Under the pieces are notes generated by a model. The model saw only the letters and a list, made by a program, of their open reading frames with translations. It was not told the origin of the DNA and did not search any database. From Methanoregulaceae archaeon (GTDB taxonomy: Archaea; Halobacteriota; Methanomicrobia; Methanomicrobiales; Methanospirillaceae): a DNA stretch of 15,234 bases. Positions 1 to 7,800 of the stretch are shown in pieces. The DNA lies in assembly GCA_025453715.1 (NCBI GenBank), contig JALOPT010000021.1, positions 1 to 15,234 of the forward strand, read 5' to 3'. The position numbers and the translations under genes were made by a program. Position 1 is the stretch's first letter. Every line of letters starts with the position of its first letter.

Positions 1-1044
1 CATCCGCCTGCCGGAGCCCGGGGTTTTTTCGGTACTATCCAGGGAGCCGGTATTCAGTTCAACCGTTACAATCTCACCTGTTTCAAGAAGTGTGTCTGCA
101 AACCCCTGCGTTGTAACCCAATGTAACCTGACTGCAGGACTGCCACCCCGGGTATCCCATAGACTATTCGGTGTTGATACCGTGTACTGGACCAGGTTCA
201 TGTCAACCGGGCTGTTACCCTGGTTTAACTGGAGATCAAATGTGATCTTCCCGACAGAATTCTTCGACAAGGGTGTCACCGCAACCGGCCCGGTGAATGC
301 GAGTGCCGAATCTGCCGTTACTACCAACACCCCTGGAACTGACGTAATCGCTGCCGATGAAGAAATGGAGGTTGTTGATACCGCCGCTACCGGTGTTTTC
401 GTCCCTGATGAAGGTATCTTTGCGGCCGCTGTGTTTGCAACCCTTGCCAGTGCCCCTACATCGGCATTGCTGGTCTTTAACATGATAATTTCTATAATAT
501 TTGCCTTCCTGAATACAATCATCATGGAAGGATTCGGGTTGGAGCTGGTCCGCTGGACGGACGTAAGTGCAAAGCTCTGGTCCCCGACTTTCGGGTCCTG
601 CAACCAGACTATCGAAGTCGCCGGGTCACGCAGTTCCCGGAATTGTTTTTCAATTCCGGCAAAGGAAGTTGCTGCGTTGCCTGATGGGTACTCGCCGATC
701 GACTGCATCAGGACTGTGGCCGTGGGGGAATCTTTCGCCTCGCTGGAGTAGGCCTGGCTGAAACCCCGCAGGGCACCACTGAATGTGCCAGTATTCATGT
801 TGTCCGGTTGTTGTGTCTCACTCTGTTGGCTGACCACAGGAAATGGCACTTCTCCCCTGGTTATAGCGATCTCTGACAATTCCGAAATTGCGGGGACAGG
901 AGTTACCGGGGCCGTCGTCACCTGGGTAGAATACATGATTGAAGAACCTTCGGATGTCCCGGAAACGGGGAATTCCATACACCCCGCAACCAGTAAGATG
1001 ACAAGAACGAGCATGAATAGCTGACAGATGGCCGGGATTTTCAT
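1..1044 (-). CDS. Lipoprotein with C-terminal archaellin-like domain (3' end outside the window)
   Basis: This frame stays open for 348 codons from the ATG at 1044 to the window edge, so the C terminus is missing. The N terminus is a lipoprotein signal: a hydrophobic stretch ending in a lipobox (LLVAGC, Cys at residue 22), which predicts a lipid-anchored outer-surface protein. After a Thr/Pro-rich linker comes a globular domain (about residues 80-205) that I do not recognise, then an Ala/Ser/Thr linker. The last ~100 residues (starting near VVTADSALAFTGPV) resemble the beta-sandwich of Methanomicrobiales archaellins, with the pattern KITFDLQLNQG, PVDMNLVQYTVSTP, a conserved Trp, and LLETGEIVTVEL. 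The class III signal peptide and hydrophobic helix needed for filament assembly are absent, so this is not a normal archaellin. A TATA box 36 bases upstream supports the start. The reading frame and lipobox are seen; the archaellin relation is by recognition; a surface or filament-associated role is inferred. Confidence 0.75.
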   Translation of the reverse strand, partial: MKIPAICQLFMLVLVILLVAGCMEFPVSGTSEGSSIMYSTQVTTAPVTPVPAISELSEIAITRGEVPFPVVSQQSETQQPDNMNTGTFSGALRGFSQAYSSEAKDSPTATVLMQSIGEYPSGNAATSFAGIEKQFRELRDPATSIVWLQDPKVGDQSFALTSVQRTSSNPNPSMMIVFRKANIIEIIMLKTSNADVGALARVANTAAAKIPSSGTKTPVAAVSTTSISSSAAITSVPGVLVVTADSALAFTGPVAVTPLSKNSVGKITFDLQLNQGNSPVDMNLVQYTVSTPNSLWDTRGGSPAVRLHWVTTQGFADTLLETGEIVTVELNTGSLDSTEKTPGSGRRM

Positions 1045-1079
1045 GAATTGTTGTTGATGTTGGAAATGATGAATATTGG

Positions 1080-1085
1080 TATAAA
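1080..1085 (-). promoter_or_regulatory. TATA box of the lipoprotein gene
   Basis: On the minus strand this reads TTTATA. An archaeal TATA box lies about 26 bases before the transcript start, which puts the start near 1057 and gives a short leader of about 13 bases before the ATG at 1044. No clear ribosome site lies in between. Confidence 0.5.
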
Positions 1086-1150
1086 CGGCTGCAGGTGGAT
1101 CGATGCGGTGTATTGATCTCTTCTGTAGTCCGGGAAAGACCTGGGAGAGG

Positions 1151-1158
1151 TTAACTAA
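1151..1158 (+). promoter_or_regulatory. Possible TATA-like element of the Mth938-domain gene
   Basis: TTAACTAA lies about 27 bases before the ATG at 1182. No purine-rich ribosome site precedes this ATG (the preceding bases are ...CTTGAAACAATACG). The spacing would fit a leaderless transcript. The match to a TATA consensus is only moderate. Confidence 0.3.
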
Positions 1159-1181
1159 CAAATTCTTCTTGAAACAATACG

Positions 1182-1562
1182 ATGAAATCCAATGAAGATC
1201 CAGATGGACTCTGTATGCACACGGGGTTTGGCTTTGTCGAGATCGACGGGGTAACCTACACCCACGATATTGTAATTCATACCGACAGGGCTATTTCAAA
1301 ACGGAAAAAGAAGAAATCAAAGGGGTTCAAAGGTGAATTTGGTCATACGCCCCTTTCCGGTGCGGAACTGGATTTCATTGCAGGTGAAAACCCTGAAGTA
1401 ATCTATGTCGGGACCGGCCAGTATGGATCTCTTCCCCTGACCAGCGATGCAGAAACACTGCTTGGCAACTACAAAACGATAGTACAAGCGACGCCCCTGA
1501 TTATTTCAAAACTACCTGATGAAAAGCGACACTACGTCGCTATACTGCATGTGACCTGCTAA
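1182..1562 (+). CDS. Mth938-domain (DUF498/AAMDC-like) protein
   Basis: The 126-residue product is close to the usual length of the Mth938 family, small cytosolic alpha/beta proteins whose relatives include the human AAMDC and the complex I assembly factor NDUFAF3. Visible family features are the N-terminal FGFVEIDGVTYTHDIVIH strand-loop-strand, a short His-containing segment (FGHTPLSGAEL), the core GTGQYG loop at residues 77-82, and the C-terminal ILHVTC ending that matches the (F/L)H-x-TC end of the family. A very basic loop (RKKKKSKGFKG, about 40-50) is notable. The biochemical role is unknown. An alternative ATG at 1215 would remove 11 poorly conserved residues. It diverges from the lipoprotein gene and meets the decayed minus-strand gene 6 bases past its stop. 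Confidence 0.85.
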   Translation: MKSNEDPDGLCMHTGFGFVEIDGVTYTHDIVIHTDRAISKRKKKKSKGFKGEFGHTPLSGAELDFIAGENPEVIYVGTGQYGSLPLTSDAETLLGNYKTIVQATPLIISKLPDEKRHYVAILHVTC

Positions 1563-1568
1563 AACGGA

Positions 1569-2014
1569 TCAAATCCTCACACCATATCCGGTTATTTCCA
1601 GGATCCTGCTCATTAAATAAAGGGCAAATTCATACGGGGGCGTGCTCATCCACAGAAGTCCTGTCGTGGTGTTTGAATTCCCGAAAAAATGGTAGTCTTT
1701 CCAATAGCTTCCTGATAATACCGGAGCCCGGGTCGTTCCACGCCAAAAAATGGTGTTTGTAAAGTAAAAACCGGTGTTTTCCGCAGGGCTTTCCTCCTGC
1801 AGAACAGGGGAGTTCGTATCATAAGTCGTTATATGGCCTTCCTGAAATGCCCAGGCGTGGCTAATCGTCCCGGTACCTTCATATTACTCTTTATACCTGG
1901 TGATGCAGGGTCGTACACCCGATGTTGACACGATCCAGCGGGTACTTCACCAAAAAAGCTATCAGCCGGCGCCAGCCCTGGAAACATGGTGATCTTCAGG
2001 GCTGAAATGGGTGA
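1569..2014 (-). pseudogene. Frameshifted remnant of an exported-protein gene, family not recognised
   Basis: Two minus-strand frames join into one protein-like text. Codons from about 2014 to 1884 read through FPGLAPADSFFGEVPAG to ...DPASPGIKSN (internal ATG at 1987). From 1883 to the TGA at 1571-1569 the next frame reads YEGTGTISHAWAFQEGH, then ...WKDYHFFGNSN, GLLWMSTPPYEFALYL and ITGYGVRI. The second frame has 104 codons without a stop but begins right after a TAA and has no usable start. One missing base near 1881-1885 would join the two. The 5' end is also lost: a stop lies directly upstream, close to the end of the next gene. Aromatic- and Gly-rich composition suggests a beta-rich surface protein. 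A sequencing error at the junction is possible, but the missing 5' end argues for real decay. Confidence 0.5.
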
Positions 2015-2023
2015 TTAGGGGAG

Positions 2024-2563
2024 TTATCCCCTGCACCGCACATGAAGCGCTATAGCCGCAAGTGCAGCAATGGCGATCCCGGACCCCACAGGCGCCTTTG
2101 TGGGCTTCGTCCCGCCGCCACACTGCGGATCATTCGGGTTCATCGCACAGAATGACGATACAGCAGGTGAAACATCGGTCGTGGCTAGTACGGTGTCTGT
2201 CTGCCCGTCCTTCAGGGTGATCGTTGAAGCCCCGGTATCAAACGGCACAAGCACGCTGAATGTCACCTCCTCCAGGAGGTCAGCACCCTCTTCATGGTAG
2301 AGGATCCTAGGGTCTTCGATACCATACGACCCGATTAGATTGTTATTTGTCCCTTTCAGATCCACGTGGATGTCTGTCCCCCCGATGTTATTGGGCGGGT
2401 ACCCGTACATCACGCGGGAGCTGAGCGTGGTAATCTTTCCATCCTTGTACTGGTAGTTGACCTGGATGGCCTTTGTCATGTCCTTTGTCTCTGCCGCAGT
2501 CACCGGTGGAACGCATGCCATCAGGAGGGACATCACGACAATAATCAGCAGTAATATTCTCAT
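2024..2563 (-). CDS. Small exported protein with C-terminal membrane tail
   Basis: This 179-residue protein belongs to no family I can name. The N terminus is a signal sequence (MRILLLIIVVMSLLMAC); LMAC could be a lipobox, or cleavage could follow the later TAA. The middle (about 30-135) looks like a beta-sandwich, with VNYQYKDGKITTLSSRV, VTFSVLVPFDTG and STITLKDGQTD. Two cysteines (139 and 148, in FC..NPNDPQC) may pair. A short hydrophobic segment at about 160-175 followed by RCRG resembles archaeal C-terminal anchor or sorting tails, although no canonical PGF motif is present. I place the start at 2563 rather than at a TTG at 2584 because GGAGG lies 7 bases upstream. The gap to the peptidase gene is only 13 bases, so the two are almost certainly one transcript and may act together at the surface. 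Confidence 0.75.
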   Translation of the reverse strand: MRILLLIIVVMSLLMACVPPVTAAETKDMTKAIQVNYQYKDGKITTLSSRVMYGYPPNNIGGTDIHVDLKGTNNNLIGSYGIEDPRILYHEEGADLLEEVTFSVLVPFDTGASTITLKDGQTDTVLATTDVSPAVSSFCAMNPNDPQCGGGTKPTKAPVGSGIAIAALAAIALHVRCRG

Positions 2564-2570
2564 CTTTCTT

Positions 2571-2575
2571 CCTCC
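2571..2575 (-). promoter_or_regulatory. Ribosome binding site deciding the start at 2563
   Basis: On the minus strand this reads GGAGG, 7 bases before the ATG at 2563 and just after the stop codon of the peptidase gene (2579-2577). It excludes the longer reading from the TTG at 2584, which would run through this site. Confidence 0.7.
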
Positions 2576-2576
2576 A

Positions 2577-4703
2577 TTACACAAACTGTGAGAAGACCTG
2601 GTTCACTCTTCTCAGACAGGCTTGTTCATACTGGCACATCCCGGCTGCCCCACAGCGGTTGCATACCTGTGAGCAGGTCATAATGCAGATGTTCGGGTCG
2701 ACATCCCAGAACCCGGAGCCGCAGTTGCCGCTCCCGGCTGTGCAGAAGTTATGGCAGTCATCCGGGTCCCATCCCTCGGCGCTCGCGTCGTTCCTGCAGG
2801 CGGTCTCGTTCTCCCAGATGTTCGGATTTGGATTGTTCTGGCTGTAATGGCTGTCACAGCAGTATTCATCCTTCAGCCCGAAGAGTGAGTGCCCGCTCTC
2901 ATGGACAAATGTCCGGTAGCTTGTTGGCTCTGAACAGAAGACCCGCCGCCCGCACTTGGTGCTGGACCAGTCACGGAAATCATCGGTGTGCAGGACGGCA
3001 ATGGAATCTGCGAATGTCGTGGCACCCTGGAATGCCTCGCAGCTGCCGAGGGGCGGAGTGAAGCCGCAGGCGGGGTATGCAGTCACATCAGCCTCATCAT
3101 CCAGGTAGTAGAAGTTGAGTTTCCCCCGGTTTCCGGATATTGCATCATTGGCATAATAGCCGTTCTCTATCGCATCCCAGACATCGTCAATAAAGGCATC
3201 CCGGTCACCGCCATAGGAGGTGTCGGGTATGAATATCACATCGATCTTGTCTTCCGGGTTCCCGTTTAACTGCAGGGGAATAACATTATCCCCGCACCAG
3301 GAGCACTCCCGGCAGGCAGGACAGTATGCGCCCCCGCAGTCAATACCCCGCTCGTCCCGGTTCTGTACGAGGTCGCTGCAGGAACCGAACAGGACTGTCC
3401 CCGATCCCCAGCGCTCGTTACCTCCCCGGTCACAGACCCTGGCGGTGATCTCCACCCGTGCAAGGTTGTCATCGGTGATGGTGAAATGTCCTGTCTGGGG
3501 CGGGTGGTCACCGGCCCGGTACGCGATCCCCGGCATCACGGTCAATTCCCTCCAGTCCTCAGATCTCCTCGTCCCGTCAGAAAAGACCAGGTCGTACTTC
3601 GCCGCCATGAAAACGATTGTAGAATCATCCAATGCCTCGATGTTGATCCGGACATCCTGATTCATTACAGGGGTGGCAGGATTCGGGGCAACCGTCACCT
3701 CGGGGACCTGCGAGTCTTCGGGTACATAATTGAAGTCCCACCCGGATTCGCTGCTCCCTGACATATGGACCTCGGAGCCACGTACGGGCGTGAAAGAGCC
3801 GGTCCACTGGCATGCCCCGGTATATGGTTCATATACCGGTTCTAACCGGTAGTTCCCATCACAACCGACAATTGCCATGTACGAGTAATGGGAGACCAGG
3901 TCCCCGGTGTAGACCGGGGTTACGCCCTGCAGGCTGGCGCTCCCGGTATCAGTGTTCGTTACCCGGACCTTGAGGGTGTCGTCATCGTGATAAAAGCGGT
4001 AGATATTCCCCGAGATAGTACACCTTCCCGGTGCCACGGCGACCGGCAGGGTCGTGGGGGAAGGAGTCACGAGTGTCCCGAGGGCTTGTGTCGAGATACC
4101 GCTGATCCCCTGCGTGGTTGGTGTCGTCGTAACCGGGATCACGAAGCAGAACTTCGGGTCCTGGTACTGGTCATAACCACAGAGGGTCTGTTTGCCTCCA
4201 CAGTATGCGGTGTAACCTGACTGCTTGGCACTCGACGAGTCCATGCACGAGCACGATGACGGGCAACTGACTGGTGCCTGTGTCACGGTAGTTGTTGCAG
4301 GTTTCTGGTAGCAGTACATGGGGTTCTGTGACTTGTCATAACCGCAGAGGGTCTGTTTACCCCCGCATACCGAAGTATACCCCTTCGCCTTTGCGTCCGA
4401 CGGGAGCATACAGGAACAGGTTGACGGGCACTGGGTCGCCGGTACGGTTGAGGGTGTTGTAGTAGGCTTAGTTGTTGCCGTCGTGGCAGGGTTCTGGTAA
4501 CAATACATAGGGTTCTGTGACTTGTCATAGCCACAGAGGGTCTGTTTGCCTCCGCATAGTGAAGTAAACCCCTTTGCTTTTGCCTCAGACGGAGGCAGGC
4601 AGGAGCAGGTTGACGGACACTGGGTCTGGGCCATGACCATGACCGAGGTGCCAAAAAGGGCAAAGACCAGAATCAGCATGATGATAACAGATTTTTTTTT
4701 CAA
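2577..4703 (-). CDS. Exported zinc metallopeptidase (M64-like) with three six-cysteine modules
   Basis: I start this 708-residue protein at the TTG at 4703: a G-rich ribosome site precedes it, a signal peptide follows at once (MKKKSVIIMLILVFALFG to about residue 25), and a TATA box lies just upstream inside the longer open frame. Three near-identical 40-residue modules with six cysteines each follow (29-68, 92-131, 147-186), separated by Thr/Pro linkers. Next come beta-rich domains (about 215-310 and 330-440), then a GIDCGGAYCPAC motif (Cys456 within it). A catalytic domain begins near DVIFIPDTSYGG and carries HESGHSLFGLKDEY, with zinc ligands His601 and His605 and catalytic Glu602. HExxH followed by GLxDEY is typical of M64 (IgA peptidase-like) zincins; the third ligand is not certain. 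The tail is Cys-rich with no membrane anchor. Secretion outside the cell is expected; the substrate is unknown, with neighbouring surface proteins an obvious guess. Confidence 0.8.
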   Translation of the reverse strand: MKKKSVIIMLILVFALFGTSVMVMAQTQCPSTCSCLPPSEAKAKGFTSLCGGKQTLCGYDKSQNPMYCYQNPATTATTKPTTTPSTVPATQCPSTCSCMLPSDAKAKGYTSVCGGKQTLCGYDKSQNPMYCYQKPATTTVTQAPVSCPSSCSCMDSSSAKQSGYTAYCGGKQTLCGYDQYQDPKFCFVIPVTTTPTTQGISGISTQALGTLVTPSPTTLPVAVAPGRCTISGNIYRFYHDDDTLKVRVTNTDTGSASLQGVTPVYTGDLVSHYSYMAIVGCDGNYRLEPVYEPYTGACQWTGSFTPVRGSEVHMSGSSESGWDFNYVPEDSQVPEVTVAPNPATPVMNQDVRINIEALDDSTIVFMAAKYDLVFSDGTRRSEDWRELTVMPGIAYRAGDHPPQTGHFTITDDNLARVEITARVCDRGGNERWGSGTVLFGSCSDLVQNRDERGIDCGGAYCPACRECSWCGDNVIPLQLNGNPEDKIDVIFIPDTSYGGDRDAFIDDVWDAIENGYYANDAISGNRGKLNFYYLDDEADVTAYPACGFTPPLGSCEAFQGATTFADSIAVLHTDDFRDWSSTKCGRRVFCSEPTSYRTFVHESGHSLFGLKDEYCCDSHYSQNNPNPNIWENETACRNDASAEGWDPDDCHNFCTAGSGNCGSGFWDVDPNICIMTCSQVCNRCGAAGMCQYEQACLRRVNQVFSQFV
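4146..4619 (-). repeat. Three tandem six-cysteine modules encoded in the peptidase gene
   Basis: The units are 4500-4619, 4311-4430 and 4146-4265, each 120 bases (40 codons). The shared pattern is CPSxCSC, then AKxxGYTxxCGGKQTLCGYD, then QxPxxC. Units 1 and 2 are identical over the last half, and unit 3 is more diverged. Six cysteines per unit predict three disulfides. Linkers of 23 and 15 codons are Thr/Pro/Val-rich. They are probably binding or cell-wall-targeting modules (inference). Confidence 0.85.
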
Positions 4704-4716
4704 GGAATCCCCCCCC
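4692..4716 (-). promoter_or_regulatory. Homopolymer tracts around the peptidase start codon
   Basis: In the mRNA sense this holds G8 (4716-4709), then ATTCC, the TTG start (4703-4701), and A9 (4700-4692) encoding Lys2-Lys4. The G tract is the only candidate ribosome site. Both tracts are long enough to be prone to slippage. Confidence 0.5.
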
Positions 4717-4742
4717 AGGGATATGTGACATTCTGTCCCACG

Positions 4743-4752
4743 AAATATAAAA
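4743..4752 (-). promoter_or_regulatory. TATA box of the peptidase operon
   Basis: On the minus strand this reads TTTTATATTT. A transcript start about 26 bases on (near 4722) would give a leader of about 19 bases, containing the G8 tract, before the TTG at 4703. It lies inside the longer open frame that begins at 4829, which argues against that longer reading. Confidence 0.6.
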
Positions 4753-4864
4753 GTGACGGGCATCATGGGGGGTCCTCCCATAGAGGAAACCACGCCGGAA
4801 ATGGCAGGGCTGATCCTGTTACCTGTCAAGTGATACCATTTAGAGAAGCTCCCGGTCTGCCTGT

Positions 4865-4873
4865 AAAAAAAAA
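4865..4873 (-). terminator. Oligo-T terminator after the beta-helix gene
   Basis: A run of nine T on the minus strand begins 12 bases after the TGA at 4888-4886. Archaeal RNA polymerase stops at such U runs without needing a hairpin. It separates the beta-helix gene from the peptidase operon. Confidence 0.55.
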
Positions 4874-4885
4874 GGGTTATATAGT

Positions 4886-7800
4886 TCAGGGGATGCTCAT
4901 CCAGAGCAGGCCGCTTAACGGGTAAAAATTGCGGGTTGCAACCGGGATTCCGGGGTGCGTCCCTGGGGAGGCTGCAGTGCCATAGGTAAAGGCATTCCCT
5001 TGCCTGGCTGTTGTGAATTGCGCCGTCCCTGGTCTGGTGGAATAATTACGCGTTGCATTCTCAGATGTCTCCAGGTATTTCACACCTGTCTTCACACCCG
5101 AAGATGCAACTGTTGCCGTCCCGACATTAACGTTATCGACAAGTACTTCCCCGAATGGAATGGTTACAGGGCCGGTTTTTGTCTTTATCGTGTAAACGAG
5201 GGAGAACCGCAGCGGGTAGGAGCCGCTCTTCATCGGGCATGGCACATTGATAGTTACCGGGAACGTGTATGTTTCACCCGGATGGACTACAACCCCATCA
5301 GGGACCGGACACTTCGATGGGTCAAAGGTAAACCCATTCGAAGATGATGAGACAAGCATGACCCCGTTTACCGATGACCAGTTCATCGTCCCGGTATTTT
5401 TCACCGTCAGGTGGATGTTATACGAAGTGCAGGGCTGCATGTTCTCCGGTATGTCATTGGCGGTGAATGCTGAATTCCACGGCAGGGGAATATCTGGTGA
5501 TGGGGGGATGACCACACTGAAAGAACCGGAAGGGGTGGGAGTGGGGGCAGGAGTTACTACGACAAGCGGGTGGTAATCGATATTTCTGGCCGGGATGACC
5601 CCGTTACCATTCACCGTGTAGCTGCTTCCCGGGGGAGCCGTGATATTGTAGGGCTCGGCAAACCCGTTCCCGGTATCCGGATGCATCTGTGACCAGCCTG
5701 TCCCTCCGGGTGTTGCCCAGTAGTTCCCGCCGATATATGGCCCCCCGATAATATTTGGCCCTGGAACCGGTGTGACATTCCATGTGTTGTTGGCCGGGAT
5801 CAGCGTGGAGAATATTCCCTCACCGGCGGTAATGTATGAAACCCTGGCGTTCCGGTCGTTGTTGAAGTAGTTGTTGTAGATCGTATTGTTGTAGGAGTTC
5901 TGGATCGAAATCCCGTACCCGCCATTGTTCGTGATGTAATTTCCGTTGATGGTGTTGTCATTTGAAGATGCGGTCAGGTTGAACCCGTCATACATGTTAT
6001 TCGAAGCAGTATTGGCGGTGAAGTTGTTGTTCTTGGCATCCAACAGGTAGAAACCATTCAGGTTCCCGCTCGCGGTGTTCCCGGAAACAGTATTGTAGGT
6101 AACAAAACCCGATCCACGCAGGTCAAACCCATTTCCGGTATTCCCTGATGCGGTGTTTCCGGATAATATGTTGTAACTTGCCCGCTCGAGGCTGAACCCG
6201 TCTTCCCCGTTGAGGCTGGCATTCACGCCGGAGAACGTATTGTAACCGCTATCGGTGAGATAAAATCCGTCCATTTTATTCAGGCTGGCAGTATCTCCCG
6301 TGAAGGTATTGTAACTTGAACCGGAGAGCAGGAACCCGTATCCATCATTTAAGTTTGCGGCATTGCCCGAATACGTACTTGAATACGGGCCATATAGTAA
6401 AAATCCATAATAGGTATTCAGACTGGCGATATTGTTTGTGTAGACATTCCCGTTTCCTGTTGGAGCGGTATAGAAACCGGCATTGCCATTCCGGCTGGCA
6501 TTATTTCCAGAGAGGGTATTGGATGCACCTACGATGCTAAAGCCATACACAGCATTCGAATTGGCAGTGTTGTCGGACATTACACTGGAGTTGGACTGTC
6601 CTATAATGAATCCATATGCCCTGTTCGAAGAGGCGTTGTTTTCGTGGAATGTATTGGAATCCGATGAGAGAATGTGGAATCCGATCGTGTTTCCGGTTGC
6701 GTTATTCGCGGTAACGATATTATTTGTTGATGACTCCAGCAGGGAGAATCCTGATGCCGTGTTATTGAACGCGTAATTCCCGGTGATGTTATTGTCCGTT
6801 GAACCATACAACCAGATACCATGCTGCTGGGTCCCGGTTGCCGTGTTATATGCCGTATTATTGATGAGGATGTTCTGCTGAGAGCCGGCAAGGCTGATTC
6901 CCGAAATAGTGTTATTGAAGGCAAAGTTGCCATTCAGCGTGTTTCCTCCTGAGTTTTCAATGTAGATGCCTGAGTTGTAGGTTCCAGCTGCCCCATTGCT
7001 GTATACATAGTTCCCCATTAGGTTATTCGCATGAGAATCTGTTAGGAAAATCCCCGAGTCAGCATTATTATAGGCATAATTGCCGGTGAGGTTGTTCTGG
7101 CTGCTTCCGGAATCAAGATAGATCCCATGGAGCTGGCTAACCGACGGATTATTATAGGCGCGGTTGTCCTGCAGGAGGTTGCCTGTTGAATCCTGCCCGA
7201 GGATAATGCCATACCTGGTATTATCAAAGGCCCGGTTTCCGGTCAGTATATTATCAGGGGAATATTCAAGATCTATCCCGTATTTCTGATCTGACGTCAG
7301 GTTGTTGTAGGCATCATTATCCAGTAACGTATTGTTATCAGAATCATACACTAAGATCCCGGTGTCATAATTATCATACACTTTGTTACCTGTCAGGGTG
7401 TTCCATGAGGATTCAGTAAGGTAAATCCCGGTTTTCCAATATTCGGATGTGCTACCGCCGTTCCTGTACACGGTATTGTCGGTGAGTATATTGGTCATTG
7501 AACTCGCAATGACAAGCCCCGAATCTGTATTGTCATATGCCGTGTTTCCTGTGAAGGTATTGTTACTGGAGGAGATAGCATAGAACCCCCATACCTGGGT
7601 CCCGGCCGGATTGTTGTACGCATCGTTATCCTGCAGCATATTCCCGTCAGAGCCGGAGATCCAAAACCCTGCGCCATTGTTGTCAAAGGCATGGTTCCCG
7701 GTCAGGTTATTGTTGGATGATGAATAAAGAGCAATACCTGCATCGTTACCGCTTACAGTGTTCCCGGAGAGATTATTGCTATTGCTCGAATAAGAAATCC

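Noticed and set aside
92..751. A 219-codon open frame on the plus strand
   Set aside because: It is the reverse of the lipoprotein gene, whose minus-strand frame has a lipobox, a TATA box and a recognisable domain; the plus-strand translation shows no such features.
1638..1661. Shared GLLWMS(T/I)P motif between the remnant and the C terminus of the beta-helix protein
   Set aside because: Seven matching residues are too few, and the flanking sequences differ. It could be a common tail element, but chance is not excluded.
3220..3660. A 146-codon plus-strand frame inside the peptidase gene
   Set aside because: Its composition (Ser/Arg/Pro-rich) is typical of a shadow, and the minus strand encodes a clear domain protein.
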